A stretch of DNA of 64,000 bases from Streptomyces sp. R21 (GTDB lineage Bacteria; Actinomycetota; Actinomycetes; Streptomycetales; Streptomycetaceae). The stretch's first letter is position 1, and each line of letters starts with the position of its first letter. The notes under the pieces are model-generated. The model saw only the letters and a program-made list of their open reading frames with translations, ran no database searches and had not been told where the DNA came from. Positions 16,068 to 25,373 of this stretch are shown here, in pieces. The stretch covers positions 3,968,001 to 4,032,000 of the forward strand of contig NZ_CP163435.1 of NCBI RefSeq assembly GCF_041051975.1, given 5' to 3'. The translations under genes and the position numbers were made by a program.

Positions 16068-16475
16068 ATGGATCTCACGGTCGTGTCGTACGTCGTGTAT
16101 CTCGTGGTCAGCGTCGGGCTGACGGTCTGGGTGGCGCGCACGCTGAGCCAGAACGGGCGGGTGTTCCTCGCCGATGTGCTGCACGGGAACGAGAAGCTGG
16201 CCGAGGCCGTCAACCACCTGCTGGTGGTGGGGTTCTACCTGGTGAACCTCGGGTTCGTCGCGCTCTATCTGAGCGGCGACGACAACATCGGCAGCACCCG
16301 CGAGATCTTCGAGGCCCTGTCGACCAAGCTCGGCGTGGTGCTGCTGGTCCTCGGCGTGATGCACCTCGGGAACGTCTACGTGCTCAACAAGATCCGGCGG
16401 CGCGGAATGATGGAGCGGGAGCAGCTGCCGCCCGTCGCGCCGCAGGACTGGATCGCCCCCGCGGCCGGGGCGTGA
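16068..16475 (+). CDS. Small integral membrane protein, TetR operon
   Basis: A 135-residue protein with three membrane helices: about residues 5-25 (VVSYVVYLVVSVGLTVWVA), 47-67 (LLVVGFYLVNLGFVALYL) and 88-106 (KLGVVLLVLGVMHLGNVYV). A charged tail follows (RRRGMMEREQLPP). I know no named family; the Streptomyces relatives are listed as membrane proteins. It is the first gene of the operon with the paired operators; its stop overlaps the GTG of the next gene. The pairing with a DCC thiol-disulfide protein suggests a membrane redox role, which is inference. Confidence 0.75.
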   Translation: MDLTVVSYVVYLVVSVGLTVWVARTLSQNGRVFLADVLHGNEKLAEAVNHLLVVGFYLVNLGFVALYLSGDDNIGSTREIFEALSTKLGVVLLVLGVMHLGNVYVLNKIRRRGMMEREQLPPVAPQDWIAPAAGA

Positions 16476-16993
16476 CCACGATGAAGCTCGCTGCTCACAC
16501 AGCGACCGACGACCGGGGCGCCGCGCGCGTCCCGGTCCGCGGGCTCACCGTCCTCTACGACGCGCAGTGCTCGCTCTGCGCCCACGTCCGCGACTGGCTC
16601 GGCAAGCAGCGCCAGCTCGTGCCGCTGGAGCTGGTCGCCGCCGGATCCGAGGAGGCCCGGCGGCGCTTCCCCTCGCTCGACCACCGCGCCACGCTCGACG
16701 ACATCACCGTCGTCGGGGACGCGGGGCAGGTCTACCGGGGCTCCGCCGCCTGGGTCGTCACCCTGTGGGCGCTGCGCGAGCACCGCCCGCTCGCCCACCG
16801 GCTGAGCACCCCGGCCGGCGCCAGGCTCGCCCGGGGCGCGGCGCTCGCGGCCGCCAAGTGGCGGGGGGCGCAGTGGCAGGGGGAGCGGGGCGGCGGCGCC
16901 TACCAGTGGGGCGACGGGTGGGCGTACGACCCGAGCCGTGGGTGGACGTACACGGCTCCGGGTTGTGACGACGGCTCCTGCCGCACTCGTTAG
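16472..16993 (+). CDS. DCC family thiol-disulfide oxidoreductase (DUF393)
   Basis: VLYDAQCSLCAHVRDWL at about residues 28-44 contains the C-x-x-C pair (Cys33, Cys36) with the D-xxC-xxC layout that names the DCC family. VYRGSAAWVVTLWALREHRPLAHRL is the second family block. The end is Gly/Trp/Tyr-rich (GAYQWGDGWAYDPSRGW) and closes with a CDDGSCRTR pair of cysteines, which is unusual and may add a metal or second redox site. It starts with GTG in a GTGA overlap with the upstream gene, so the two are coupled; a TetR gene follows after 9 nt. Confidence 0.82.
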   Translation: MTTMKLAAHTATDDRGAARVPVRGLTVLYDAQCSLCAHVRDWLGKQRQLVPLELVAAGSEEARRRFPSLDHRATLDDITVVGDAGQVYRGSAAWVVTLWALREHRPLAHRLSTPAGARLARGAALAAAKWRGAQWQGERGGGAYQWGDGWAYDPSRGWTYTAPGCDDGSCRTR

Positions 16994-17002
16994 GCTCCTT
17001 GC

Positions 17003-17905
17003 GTGCCCGCGAAGAACGACAGCCCAGAGCCCGTGATGAGCCACAGCCCGAAGCCCGGCATGAGCCACGGCCCGGCCGGTGACGGCGACGGTGACGGCAG
17101 TGCGCCCAGCAAGTCCGAGCAGACCCGCGCGCTGATCCTGGAGACGGCGATGCGGCTGTTCCAGGAGCGGGGGTACGACAAGACGACGATGCGGGCCATC
17201 GCCCAGGAGGCCGGTGTCTCCGTGGGCAACGCCTACTACTACTTCGCCGGCAAGGAGCACCTGATCCAGGGCTTCTACGACCGGCTCGCCGCCGAGCACC
17301 GCGTGGCCGTGCGTGAGGTGCTGGACCGTGAGACGGATCTGGAGGCCCGGATCTCCGGGGTGCTCAGGACGTGGCTCGACATCGCCACGCCGTACCACGA
17401 GTTCGCGGTGCAGTTCTTCAAGAACGCCGCCGACCCGGACAGCCCCCTCAGCCCCTTCTCCGCCGAGTCGGAGCACGCGCGCGAGGAGGCCATCAGCGTC
17501 CACCGCGAGGTGCTGGCCGGGGCGAAGACGAAGGTCCCGGCGGAACTGCGGGACATCCTCCCGGAGTTGATGTGGCTCTCCCAGATGGGCCTCGTCCTGT
17601 ACTGGGTCTTCGACCGCACGGAGGGCCGCGAGCGCAGCTACCGGCTCGCCGCACGCGGTGCCCGCCTCACCACCCGGGGCGTCGTGCTCGCCCGTTTCCG
17701 GGTCCTGCGCCCGCTCGTCCTCGAAGTCCACGACCTCTTCACGGACTTCCTGCCCGGCATGACCAACGCCCTTCCGGACCCGGCCAAGAGAGCCGCCGAA
17801 GGCAGCAAGTCCACAGGCAGCAAGTCCGAAGGCAATAAGTCCGAGGGCAGGAAAAAGGGGCGCCCGTCGTCGCGAACGAAGACGAGCGCCCCGGAGCCCG
17901 ACTGA
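17003..17905 (+). CDS. TetR family transcriptional regulator
   Basis: The helix-turn-helix is at about residues 40-85: TRALILETAMRLFQERGYDK, TTMRAIAQEAGVSVGNAYYY and FAGKEHLIQGFY. A Gly/Asp-rich N-tail precedes it, and a Lys-rich tail (GSKSTGSKSEGNKSEGRKK) follows the ligand domain. It probably represses its own operon by binding the two TTGAACGTGTTCAA sites at 15962 and 16006. The GTG start lies 9 nt after the DCC gene. The ligand is unknown; the large hydrophobic C-terminal domain (QMGLVLYWVFDRTEGRERSY) suggests a lipid or acyl ligand at most. Confidence 0.9.
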   Translation: MPAKNDSPEPVMSHSPKPGMSHGPAGDGDGDGSAPSKSEQTRALILETAMRLFQERGYDKTTMRAIAQEAGVSVGNAYYYFAGKEHLIQGFYDRLAAEHRVAVREVLDRETDLEARISGVLRTWLDIATPYHEFAVQFFKNAADPDSPLSPFSAESEHAREEAISVHREVLAGAKTKVPAELRDILPELMWLSQMGLVLYWVFDRTEGRERSYRLAARGARLTTRGVVLARFRVLRPLVLEVHDLFTDFLPGMTNALPDPAKRAAEGSKSTGSKSEGNKSEGRKKGRPSSRTKTSAPEPD

Positions 17906-17918
17906 GGCCCGTACGCGG

Positions 17919-20336
17919 TCAGTTCACCGCGTCGACCCCTCCCTCGGCCAGCTCCACGTCGTGCACCAGCGGCTCCCCGTTCACGATCACGTGCCGGGCG
18001 CGGGAGCCGTACGCGGCCGCCGACACCGCCAGGAGGTACGTCCCCGGCGTCGGTACCGAGAGGATGTACGAACCGTCGGCGAGGGACGCGACCCGGTCCA
18101 GCTGACGGCCGCCCTTCGACAGCAGGGTGACGGACGCGCCCTCGACAGGCACCCCGTCGGTGTCCCGGACGAAGCCGTGCACCGCGCTCGCGCCGCCGTC
18201 GGCCGGACCCGGCTCCGTGTCGGCGTCCTCCTTCGGCTCCACCGCGAGGTGCGGCATCCGCTTGTCCAGCCAGGCCGGCAGCCACCAGTTGGAGTTGCCG
18301 AGCAGGTGCATCGCGGCCGGCACCAGCGCCGTACGCAGGATGAACGCGTCGAGTGCCACCGCCGCCGCGAGTCCGACGCCCGCCATCGCCGCGCCCGAGT
18401 CGCCGCTGAGCACGAAGGCGAGGAAGACGCAGACCATGATCAGGGCGGCGGAGTTGATGACGCGGCTGGTCTCGGCGAGACCCACCCGCACCGCGCGCGC
18501 GTTGTCCTTCGTGTGGACCCACTCCTCGTGCATGCGGCTGACCAGGAACACCTGGTAGTCCATGGAGAGGCCGAAGAGCAGCGAGAGCATGATGACGGGC
18601 AGGAAGGCCTGGATCGGGCCCTCCTTGCCGAGGCCGAGCAGGTCCAGGCCCCAGCCCCACTGGAAGATCGCCACGAGTACGCCGAAGGACGCGGCGGCCG
18701 CGATCAGGTTCATCAGCGCGGCCGTCAGGGGCACCACGATCGAGCGGAAGGCGACCATCAGGAGCAGGAAGCCGAGGCCGATGATGGTCGCGATGAAGTA
18801 CGGCAGCCGGTCCCCGGTCACGGACGCGAAGTCCTTGAAGATCGCGGTCACGCCGCCGACATGCGCCTTGACCCCCGCGTCGGGGATCACCTCGTCGCGC
18901 AGGGTGTCGATGAGCTGGTCGGTCTTCACGGACTGCGGTGAGGTGGTCGGGACGACCTGGATCACCGTCACGCCGTTCGCGGGCGGCAGCGCGGCGACCC
19001 GGGCGACCCCGTCGGTCCCCTGGATGCCCTTCACCAGCGCGGACGTGTCACCGCCCTGCGTGACGACCTGGAGCGGCCCGTTGAAGCCGGGGCCGAAGCC
19101 CTCCGCGAGCAGGTCGTACGCCTTCCTGGTCGTCGACGACGCGTCGTTGTTGCCCTGGTCGCTGGCGCCGAGCCGCAGCGACAGCACGGGCAGCGCGAGG
19201 ACGGCCATGACGACCAGGGCCATCGCGGCGATCGAGCGCGGGCGCTTCTGCACGGTCCCCGACCAGCGGTTCGCGAGACCGCTGGTGCGCTCCGGCTCGG
19301 GCCCTTCGGCAGCCAGCTTGCGCCGCTGCTTGCGGCTGAGCACCCGCGGGCCGAGGAAGCCGAGCAGCGCCGGCAGCAGGGTGACCGACGCGATCACGCT
19401 GAGGACGACCGTGAGCGAGGTGCCGATGACCACGCCGTCCAGGAAGCGCAGGTTCGTCACCAGCATTCCGGCGAGGGCGATGCACACGGTGCCGCCCGCG
19501 AACAGCACGGCCCGGCCGGAGGTGTTGAGGGCGGTGGCCATCGACTCCTCCGGCTGCATGCCCCGCAGGATGCCGCGCCGGTGCCGGGTGACGATGAACA
19601 GGGCGTAGTCGATGCCGACGCCGAGCCCGATCAACGAGGCCAGCAACGGGGCCACTTCGGGTACGTCCGTGACATGGCTGAGCAGCTGGGTGGAGAACAG
19701 TCCGGTGCCGACGGCGAAGATCGCGATGGCGATCGGCAGCAGCATCGCGAAGAGCGAGCCGAAGGCCAGGAACAGCACGATGGCCGCCGCCGCGAGACCG
19801 ACCACCTCGGCGATACCCTGCGGCGGCTCCTCGACACGCTGGATCGCCTGGCCGCCCAACTCGACCTTCAGACCGCTGTTCTCGGCCTTCTGCGCGGTGT
19901 CGACGACGTTCTGGATCAGATCCTTCTCGACGCCGTTGGCCTGCTCCGTGAAGGTGATCTGGGCGTAGGCGATCCGCCCGTCCTTGCTGATCTGCGCCGC
20001 GCCCGCGTCGCCCGCGTACGGGGAGGTGACCCCGCCGACGCCCTTCATCTTGCCGATCTCGTCGAGTGCGGGCTGGATCCGGGACCGTACGGCCTGGTCA
20101 CGGACCGTTCCCTCGTCGACCTTCCACACCACCGTGTCGGTGTCGCCGGCACTGGCCGGGAAAGCCTTCTCCATCAGGTCGAACGCACTCTTGGAGTCCG
20201 TGTTCGGAAGGGAGAAGACGTTCGCATAGGACGTGCCCGCGGTCGATGCCGCGAAGCCCAGTCCGAACAGCGCCCCCACCCACAGCAACAGGACCACCAG
20301 CCGATGCCGATAGCACCACCGCGCCAATGTCGCCAC
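17919..20336 (-). CDS. MMPL/RND family exporter with C-terminal carboxypeptidase-regulatory-like domain
   Basis: An 805-residue transporter with about 12 membrane helices: helix 1 (LVVLLLWVGALFGLGFAAS), large outer loop, cluster of five, second outer loop, second cluster. MMPL features are GIDYALFIVTRHRRG and MDYQVFLVSRMHEEW (transport-site aspartates) in the two halves. The end, after PWLDKRMPHL, is not usual: VHGFVRDTDGVPVEGASVTL and ADGSYILSVPTPGTYLLAVSA form a beta-sandwich of the carboxypeptidase-regulatory type. GTG at 20336 has AAGGAG 8 nt upstream; a longer open frame to 20558 would cross the divergent response-regulator gene. Substrate may be lipid or antibiotic. The head-to-head pairing with a two-component system suggests control by it. 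Confidence 0.88.
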   Translation of the reverse strand: MATLARWCYRHRLVVLLLWVGALFGLGFAASTAGTSYANVFSLPNTDSKSAFDLMEKAFPASAGDTDTVVWKVDEGTVRDQAVRSRIQPALDEIGKMKGVGGVTSPYAGDAGAAQISKDGRIAYAQITFTEQANGVEKDLIQNVVDTAQKAENSGLKVELGGQAIQRVEEPPQGIAEVVGLAAAAIVLFLAFGSLFAMLLPIAIAIFAVGTGLFSTQLLSHVTDVPEVAPLLASLIGLGVGIDYALFIVTRHRRGILRGMQPEESMATALNTSGRAVLFAGGTVCIALAGMLVTNLRFLDGVVIGTSLTVVLSVIASVTLLPALLGFLGPRVLSRKQRRKLAAEGPEPERTSGLANRWSGTVQKRPRSIAAMALVVMAVLALPVLSLRLGASDQGNNDASSTTRKAYDLLAEGFGPGFNGPLQVVTQGGDTSALVKGIQGTDGVARVAALPPANGVTVIQVVPTTSPQSVKTDQLIDTLRDEVIPDAGVKAHVGGVTAIFKDFASVTGDRLPYFIATIIGLGFLLLMVAFRSIVVPLTAALMNLIAAAASFGVLVAIFQWGWGLDLLGLGKEGPIQAFLPVIMLSLLFGLSMDYQVFLVSRMHEEWVHTKDNARAVRVGLAETSRVINSAALIMVCVFLAFVLSGDSGAAMAGVGLAAAVALDAFILRTALVPAAMHLLGNSNWWLPAWLDKRMPHLAVEPKEDADTEPGPADGGASAVHGFVRDTDGVPVEGASVTLLSKGGRQLDRVASLADGSYILSVPTPGTYLLAVSAAAYGSRARHVIVNGEPLVHDVELAEGGVDAVN

Positions 20337-20493
20337 GCTCAAAGCTCCTTCAGTTGTCGATCGGTAGGTCCCCCAGGTCCTGTCAACAGCATCGGTGCCG
20401 CCGCTTACGCGCGGACTGCGTCGCCCATGACTCTCAAGGAACTCCAAAGCACGAACAGCCCCGCCGATCAGCGCGCTTGCCGATACTGGGGGC

Positions 20494-21177
20494 ATGACGG
20501 CTCCAGGAACCGTGCTGGTCGTGGAGGACGAACCGAGCATCGCGGACGTCCTCGCCATCGCCCTGCGCTACCACCGCTTCGAGGTGATGACCGCCGGCAC
20601 CGTCCGCGAGGCGCTCACCCTCGCCGAGCGCACCCGCCCCGACGCGGCGCTCCTCGACGTGATGCTGCCGGACGGCGACGGCCGGGCCCTCGGCCGCGAA
20701 CTGCGCGTCCGGCAGCCCGACCTGGCGATCGTCTTCCTCACGGCACGCGACGCGCCCGCCGAGATCGTCGGCGCCCTCGGCTTCGGCGACGACTACATCA
20801 CCAAGCCGTTCAACATCGACGAGGTGATCGCCCGCGTCACCGCCGTGCTGCGCCGCATCCGCCCCGCCGACGTCCTCCCGCAGCGCCCGCCGCTGCGCTA
20901 CGGCGACCTGGAGCTGGACGAGACGACGTACTCCGTGCACCGCGGCGACCGCACGGTGGAGCTCACCCCCACCGAGTACGCCCTGCTGCGCTTCCTCGTC
21001 CGCAACGGAGGACGGATCGTGCCGAAGGAGCAACTCCTGCGCCACGTATGGCAGTACGAGCACTCGGCCGAGTCGACCGTCGTGGAGACGTACATCAGCT
21101 ATCTGCGGCGCAAGCTCGACACGCTCGGACCGCCGGTGATACAGACCCGGCGGGGCGTCGGATACGGACTCGCATGA
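20494..21177 (+). CDS. OmpR/PhoB-type response regulator
   Basis: Receiver domain at residues 5-120 with the acidic pocket (VVEDE), phosphoacceptor Asp55 in LLDVMLPDGDG, and TKPF lysine near residue 108. A winged-helix domain follows (LTPTEYALLRFLVRNGG, VPKEQLLRHVWQY, TYISYLRRKLD, RRGVGYGL). Phosphorylated by the histidine kinase encoded next; the stop overlaps the kinase ATG (ATGA). It diverges from the MMPL exporter, with about 157 nt between, which is a likely target promoter. Confidence 0.93.
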   Translation: MTAPGTVLVVEDEPSIADVLAIALRYHRFEVMTAGTVREALTLAERTRPDAALLDVMLPDGDGRALGRELRVRQPDLAIVFLTARDAPAEIVGALGFGDDYITKPFNIDEVIARVTAVLRRIRPADVLPQRPPLRYGDLELDETTYSVHRGDRTVELTPTEYALLRFLVRNGGRIVPKEQLLRHVWQYEHSAESTVVETYISYLRRKLDTLGPPVIQTRRGVGYGLA

Positions 21178-22628
21178 GGGCCAAAGGCCGCCTGTTCCGT
21201 CACGGGATCCACTCGCTGCGCGGCGGGCTGATGCTCGCGAACGTGGCGCTGCTGGCGCTCGGCATCATCATGGCGACCGCGATCAGCCTGATGGGCATGC
21301 GGCACTATCTCCTCGACCAGGTCGACGCGGAGCTGACCAAGACCCGGGATTCACTGGGCAGTTCGCGGCTGTCGATGCGGGACATAGAGTCGCTGAGCGC
21401 GTTGGCGTTCGTCCGCGACCGGCTCGTACCGCCGACGGACCAGCGGCCGAAGCCGGACTCGATCTTCACGGCCGTCGACGGCAAGGGGAAGCCCGTCGCC
21501 ATCGGCGACTTCAAGACCACCGACGCCCAACGCGCCCTGGCCGACGCGGTCGGCAACCCGCCCGCACTCGCCCGCGACAGCGACCCGCACGACGTCACCG
21601 TGCACGACGCCGCCTACCGGGTGACCGCGACCCGGCTCGTCGACGGCACCTACGTCCTGGTCGCCACCTCGACCGACGGGCTGCACAAGGGCATAGCCAA
21701 GGCACTCAAGCTCGACCTCGCCGTCGGCACCCTGCTGCTGTCGCTGCTCGCCTGTCTGACCCTGTTCAGCGTGCGCCGCCGGATGCGGCCCCTGGAGGAC
21801 ATGGTGGAGACCTCGTCGGCGATCGCCGAGGGGGACCTGACGCGCCGGGTGCCCTCCAGCCACCATCCGACCCAGGAGGTCGAGCAGCTGCGCCTCGCCC
21901 TCAACTCCATGCTCCACCAGGTCGAGTCGGCGTACCGCACCCGCGAGCACAGCGCGGCCCAGCTGCGCCGTTTCGTCGCGGACGCCTCGCACGAACTGCG
22001 CACCCCACTGTCCGCGATCCGCGGCTACCTCCAGCTGTACGACAAGGGGATGCTGACGGATCAGGCCGAGCGCAAGCGGGCCTGGGACCGGATGAACGGC
22101 GAGGTCGACCGGATGGGCCGGCTCGTCGACGAACTCCTCACGCTGGCCCGCCTCGACCAGCAGCCCGAGCTCCGCTTCAGGAACGTCGACCTGAGCCGCC
22201 TGGTCCGGGACGCCGCCGAGGACCTGCGGGCCCAGCAGCCCGGCCGCCCGGTGACCGTCGGCGCCGACGGCACGCTGCTGGTGCACGCCGACGAGTCGGG
22301 GCTGCGGCAGGTGCTCGGCAACCTCGTGGGCAACGTGCGCACCCACACGCCCACCGAGGTGCCCGTCACCTTCGGTCTGGAGCGTGTGGACGGTGTCGTA
22401 CGGCTATGTGTCGCGGACGAGGGGCCGGGGCTCACGGAGGAGGACGCGGCCCGCATCTTCGACCGGTTCTTCCGCGCGGGCGGCGGCGCGGGCAGCGGGC
22501 TCGGCATGGCGATCGTGCAGGGCGTGGTGACGGCGCACGGGGGCGAGGTCGCGGTGGTGACGGCGCCCGGCGCGGGGCTCGCGGTGACGGTCACGCTGCC
22601 CGCCGCATGCCGTGCGGTGGCCGATTGA
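21174..22628 (+). CDS. Sensor histidine kinase
   Basis: A 484-residue membrane kinase. Helix 1 is at about residues 17-43 (MLANVALLALGIIMATAISL), then an outer sensor region of about 140 residues, helix 2 (LDLAVGTLLLSLLACLTLF), a HAMP domain (RRRMRPLEDMVETSSAIAEG), a dimerisation domain with His273 in DASHELRTPLSAIRGYL, and an ATP-binding domain with LGNLVGNVRTHTP (N box), DEGPGL and GSGLGMAIV. The N box carries N-V-R-T in place of the common N-A-x-x-H/Y form. The ATGA overlap with the regulator gene shows one operon. Confidence 0.93.
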   Translation: MRAKGRLFRHGIHSLRGGLMLANVALLALGIIMATAISLMGMRHYLLDQVDAELTKTRDSLGSSRLSMRDIESLSALAFVRDRLVPPTDQRPKPDSIFTAVDGKGKPVAIGDFKTTDAQRALADAVGNPPALARDSDPHDVTVHDAAYRVTATRLVDGTYVLVATSTDGLHKGIAKALKLDLAVGTLLLSLLACLTLFSVRRRMRPLEDMVETSSAIAEGDLTRRVPSSHHPTQEVEQLRLALNSMLHQVESAYRTREHSAAQLRRFVADASHELRTPLSAIRGYLQLYDKGMLTDQAERKRAWDRMNGEVDRMGRLVDELLTLARLDQQPELRFRNVDLSRLVRDAAEDLRAQQPGRPVTVGADGTLLVHADESGLRQVLGNLVGNVRTHTPTEVPVTFGLERVDGVVRLCVADEGPGLTEEDAARIFDRFFRAGGGAGSGLGMAIVQGVVTAHGGEVAVVTAPGAGLAVTVTLPAACRAVAD

Positions 22629-22744
22629 ACGGACGGCACCGGTATGCCGTACAGATAAGGAGAACGGCGGCCGGCGGCCTCCCGCGCCCGGTCGGCCGTG
22701 CCACCACCGCGTTTCGCAGCGTTTCGCACGGAAGGACCCTGGGG

Positions 22745-24805
22745 TTGTCGTTCTCCACGCGCTCTGAGCACCAGCCGGACACGGACCCGGCAACCTCCGA
22801 GGAAGGCCCGGCACAGGCCCCGGCGGCGGACACCACTGCCGGGGACGGGAAGACAGCGGATACGGCGGATACGGCGGATACGGCAGCCGCCGACACGGAT
22901 CCGGATACCGACACGGACACGGACACGGCCGACGCCACGACCGACACCGAGCCCCCCGTCGCCGCCGCGACCGCCACTGAGACCGTCGCCGACACCGGCA
23001 CCGTCACGGAGGACAAGGCAGCCGCCGAGGAGTCCGCAGCCGCAGACCAGCCCGACGCCGAAGAAGCCACCCCGGACACAGGCGATTCCGACGACGGCGA
23101 CGGCGACGGCCCGGCCCACGAACCCCCCACCGCCGAAGTACCCCGCCCCGGCTGGCGAGGCTGGCGCACCCGTTACCCCCTCGCCGCCCGCATCGTGGCG
23201 TGGACGACCACGGCCCTGGCCGCGGCCTTCGTCCTCGCGGGCCTCCTGGTGCCGAACAGCCTCGATCTCCTCACGCCCGACGCCTTCGTGCACATCCCCC
23301 TGGAGGCGGTCCTCGGCGCCGCCGTGCTGCTCGTGCTGCCGCGCTGGCCGCGGCTGGTGGCGGCCGCGCTCGGCGGGCTGACGATCGGCACGCTGGCCAT
23401 CCTGAACATGCTCGACATGGGCTTCAAGCAGTACCTCGGCCGGGGCTTCAACGTGGTCCTCGACTGGCCGCTGTTCGCCGACGCCGAGTCGTTCCTCCAG
23501 GACTCGATCGGCAGGACGGGCGCGATCGTGACGGCGATCGCCGCGGTGGTCGCCGTAGTGCTGGTACTGGCCCTGATGACGCTCGCGGTGATCCGGCTGA
23601 GCAACCTGATGGCGCGCAACACCGCGGTGGCGACCCGCACCACGCTGGTCCTCGGAACCGCCTGGATCACCTGCACGGCGCTGGGTCTCCAGGTCGCGGG
23701 CGAGCCGGTCGCGTCGAAGAGCACGGTGTCGGAGGCCAAGGACCGCGTGGAGCGGGTGGACAGGACGCTGAAGGACGAGGCGGTGTTCGCGAAGGAGACC
23801 AAGAAGGACAACTTCGCCGCCCTGCCGGGCGACCAGCTGCTGACCGGGCTGCGCGGCAAGGACATGATGTTCACCTTCATCGAGAGCTACGGCCGCAGCG
23901 CGATCGAGGACCCGATCATGGCGCCGGGCGTCGACGCGACGCTCACCTCGGCGACCGCGAAGCTGAAGAAGGCGGGCTGGGGCTCCGAGAGCGGCTGGCT
24001 CACCTCGGCGACGTACGGCGCGGGCAGCTGGCTCGGCCACTCCACCTTCATGTCGGGCCTGTGGATCTCCAACCAGCAGCGCTACCGCACCGTCATGGCG
24101 AGCGACCACATGCCGCTCACCGAGGCGTTCCGGCGCACCGGCGCCTGGGAGACGGTCGGCGTCATGCCGGGCGTCCAGAAGGGCTGGCCGGAGGGCAAGT
24201 ACTACGGCCTCGACCGCATCTACGACTCCCACAAGCTCGGCTACAAGGGCCCGAAGTTCAGCTGGTCGACGATGCCGGACCAGTACACGCTGAAGGCGTT
24301 CGAGAGGCTGGAGCACGGCAAGAAGCACGCCAAGCCGCTGATGTCGTTCCTGATCCTGACCTCCAGCCACAACCCCTGGGCGCCGATCCCGAAGACGATC
24401 CCGGACTCCCAGGTCGGTGACGGCTCGGTCTACGACGGCATCGAGAAGGCGGCCAAGCGGCCGACGGACGTGTGGAAGCAGACCGACCAGGTGCGTGCCG
24501 AGTACGGCAAGTCCATCCAGTACTCGGTGACGAGTCTCATCGACTACGTGATCAAGTACGGCAACAAGAACACGGTCCTCGTCTTCCTCGGCGACCACCA
24601 GCCGATCGCCAAGGTCAGCGGCAACCACGCCAGCCGGGACGTGCCGGTCGCGATCGTGGCGCACGACCCGAAGGTGCTCGACAAGATCGCCGACTGGCAC
24701 TGGACGGACGGTCTCCAGCCGGCGCACGACGCCCCGGTCTGGAAGATGAGCTCGTTCCGCGACCGCTTCCTGACGGCGTACGGCAAGGAGCCGACGGCTC
24801 CGTAG
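22745..24805 (+). CDS. Sulfatase-like / LTA-synthase-family membrane protein
   Basis: An acidic, Asp/Thr-rich N-tail of about 130 residues is followed by a hydrophobic part with four or five helices (AARIVAWTTTALAAAFVLAG, PLEAVLGAAVLLVL, AIVTAIAAVVAVVLVLALMT, TTLVLGTAWITCTALG), then a large outer domain of the alkaline-phosphatase/sulfatase fold. In it, MMFTFIESYGRSAIEDP gives the metal-binding Glu, TYGAGSWLGHSTFMSGL the nucleophile region, and LVFLGDHQPIAKVSGNHA the D-H metal ligands. Such enzymes move phosphoglycerol groups or hydrolyse sulfate/phosphate esters; the exact substrate is unknown. Start TTG at 22745 has GGAAGGA 8 nt upstream. It follows the histidine kinase by 116 nt and may share its regulation. 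Confidence 0.85.
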   Translation: MSFSTRSEHQPDTDPATSEEGPAQAPAADTTAGDGKTADTADTADTAAADTDPDTDTDTDTADATTDTEPPVAAATATETVADTGTVTEDKAAAEESAAADQPDAEEATPDTGDSDDGDGDGPAHEPPTAEVPRPGWRGWRTRYPLAARIVAWTTTALAAAFVLAGLLVPNSLDLLTPDAFVHIPLEAVLGAAVLLVLPRWPRLVAAALGGLTIGTLAILNMLDMGFKQYLGRGFNVVLDWPLFADAESFLQDSIGRTGAIVTAIAAVVAVVLVLALMTLAVIRLSNLMARNTAVATRTTLVLGTAWITCTALGLQVAGEPVASKSTVSEAKDRVERVDRTLKDEAVFAKETKKDNFAALPGDQLLTGLRGKDMMFTFIESYGRSAIEDPIMAPGVDATLTSATAKLKKAGWGSESGWLTSATYGAGSWLGHSTFMSGLWISNQQRYRTVMASDHMPLTEAFRRTGAWETVGVMPGVQKGWPEGKYYGLDRIYDSHKLGYKGPKFSWSTMPDQYTLKAFERLEHGKKHAKPLMSFLILTSSHNPWAPIPKTIPDSQVGDGSVYDGIEKAAKRPTDVWKQTDQVRAEYGKSIQYSVTSLIDYVIKYGNKNTVLVFLGDHQPIAKVSGNHASRDVPVAIVAHDPKVLDKIADWHWTDGLQPAHDAPVWKMSSFRDRFLTAYGKEPTAP

Positions 24806-24850
24806 GACCCAGGCACGGGTCACACGTACGAGTAGGGGTTACAGGTACGG

Positions 24851-25255
24851 CTAGACGGCAGTGGCGGCGACCACCGCCCACACCGTCTTGCCGTACCGCC
24901 CCCGCCCCCACACCCCCCACGACGCCGCGATCCCCTCCACGAGATGGAGCCCGCGGCCGGTCTCCTCCCACTCGGCGACCTCGCGCAGGCGGGGCTCGAC
25001 GAGGCCCTCGTCGGAGACCTCGATGAAGCAGGACCCGTCGGCGAGGGCGGTCACCGCGACCTCGAACTCCCTTTCAAGGAGCGGGCCGTGGCGTACGACG
25101 TTGGTCGCCAGCTCGGAGACCAGCAGGACGACGTCCTCCAGGGTGGGTTCGCCGCTGCTGTGCCCCCAGTCGGACAGGTGGTCGCGCACCCGGCGCCGGG
25201 CCAGGCCCACGGACGCCGGGTGCCTGGGCAGCCGGAAGGAGTTGCGTCTCACCAC
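24851..25255 (-). CDS. RsbW-like ATP-binding protein (HATPase_c_2)
   Basis: A 134-residue single-domain protein with the GHKL ATP pocket: LLVSELATNVVRHGP is the N box, SDEGLVEPRL the G1 box and TGRGLHLVEGIAASWGV the G2 box. These small proteins are common in Streptomyces as anti-sigma or anti-anti-sigma partner kinases or regulatory ATPases. No partner gene is next to it, so the target is unknown. The start is one of two GTG codons in tandem at 25255 and 25252, with GAGGAG a few bases upstream; the frame is single and short. Confidence 0.88.
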   Translation of the reverse strand: MVRRNSFRLPRHPASVGLARRRVRDHLSDWGHSSGEPTLEDVVLLVSELATNVVRHGPLLEREFEVAVTALADGSCFIEVSDEGLVEPRLREVAEWEETGRGLHLVEGIAASWGVWGRGRYGKTVWAVVAATAV

Positions 25256-25373
25256 GGTTACTCCTCACCCCGTGCACGCCTTTCACACATCCAGCTGCGT
25301 CGCATGCAGGCGCGATGTCACTGCGGTGAGGTCGGACCCCGCGAAATCACGTCAATTGCCATATCCGGACATG

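Noticed and set aside
20337..20558. 74-residue N-terminal extension of the MMPL gene
   Set aside because: Would overlap the divergent response-regulator gene and has no signal or RBS; GTG 20336 with AAGGAG is better supported.
22061..24823. 920-residue minus-strand open frame
   Set aside because: Antisense to the histidine kinase and the LTA-synthase-like gene; made of Arg/Val/Leu/His-rich antisense composition without domains.
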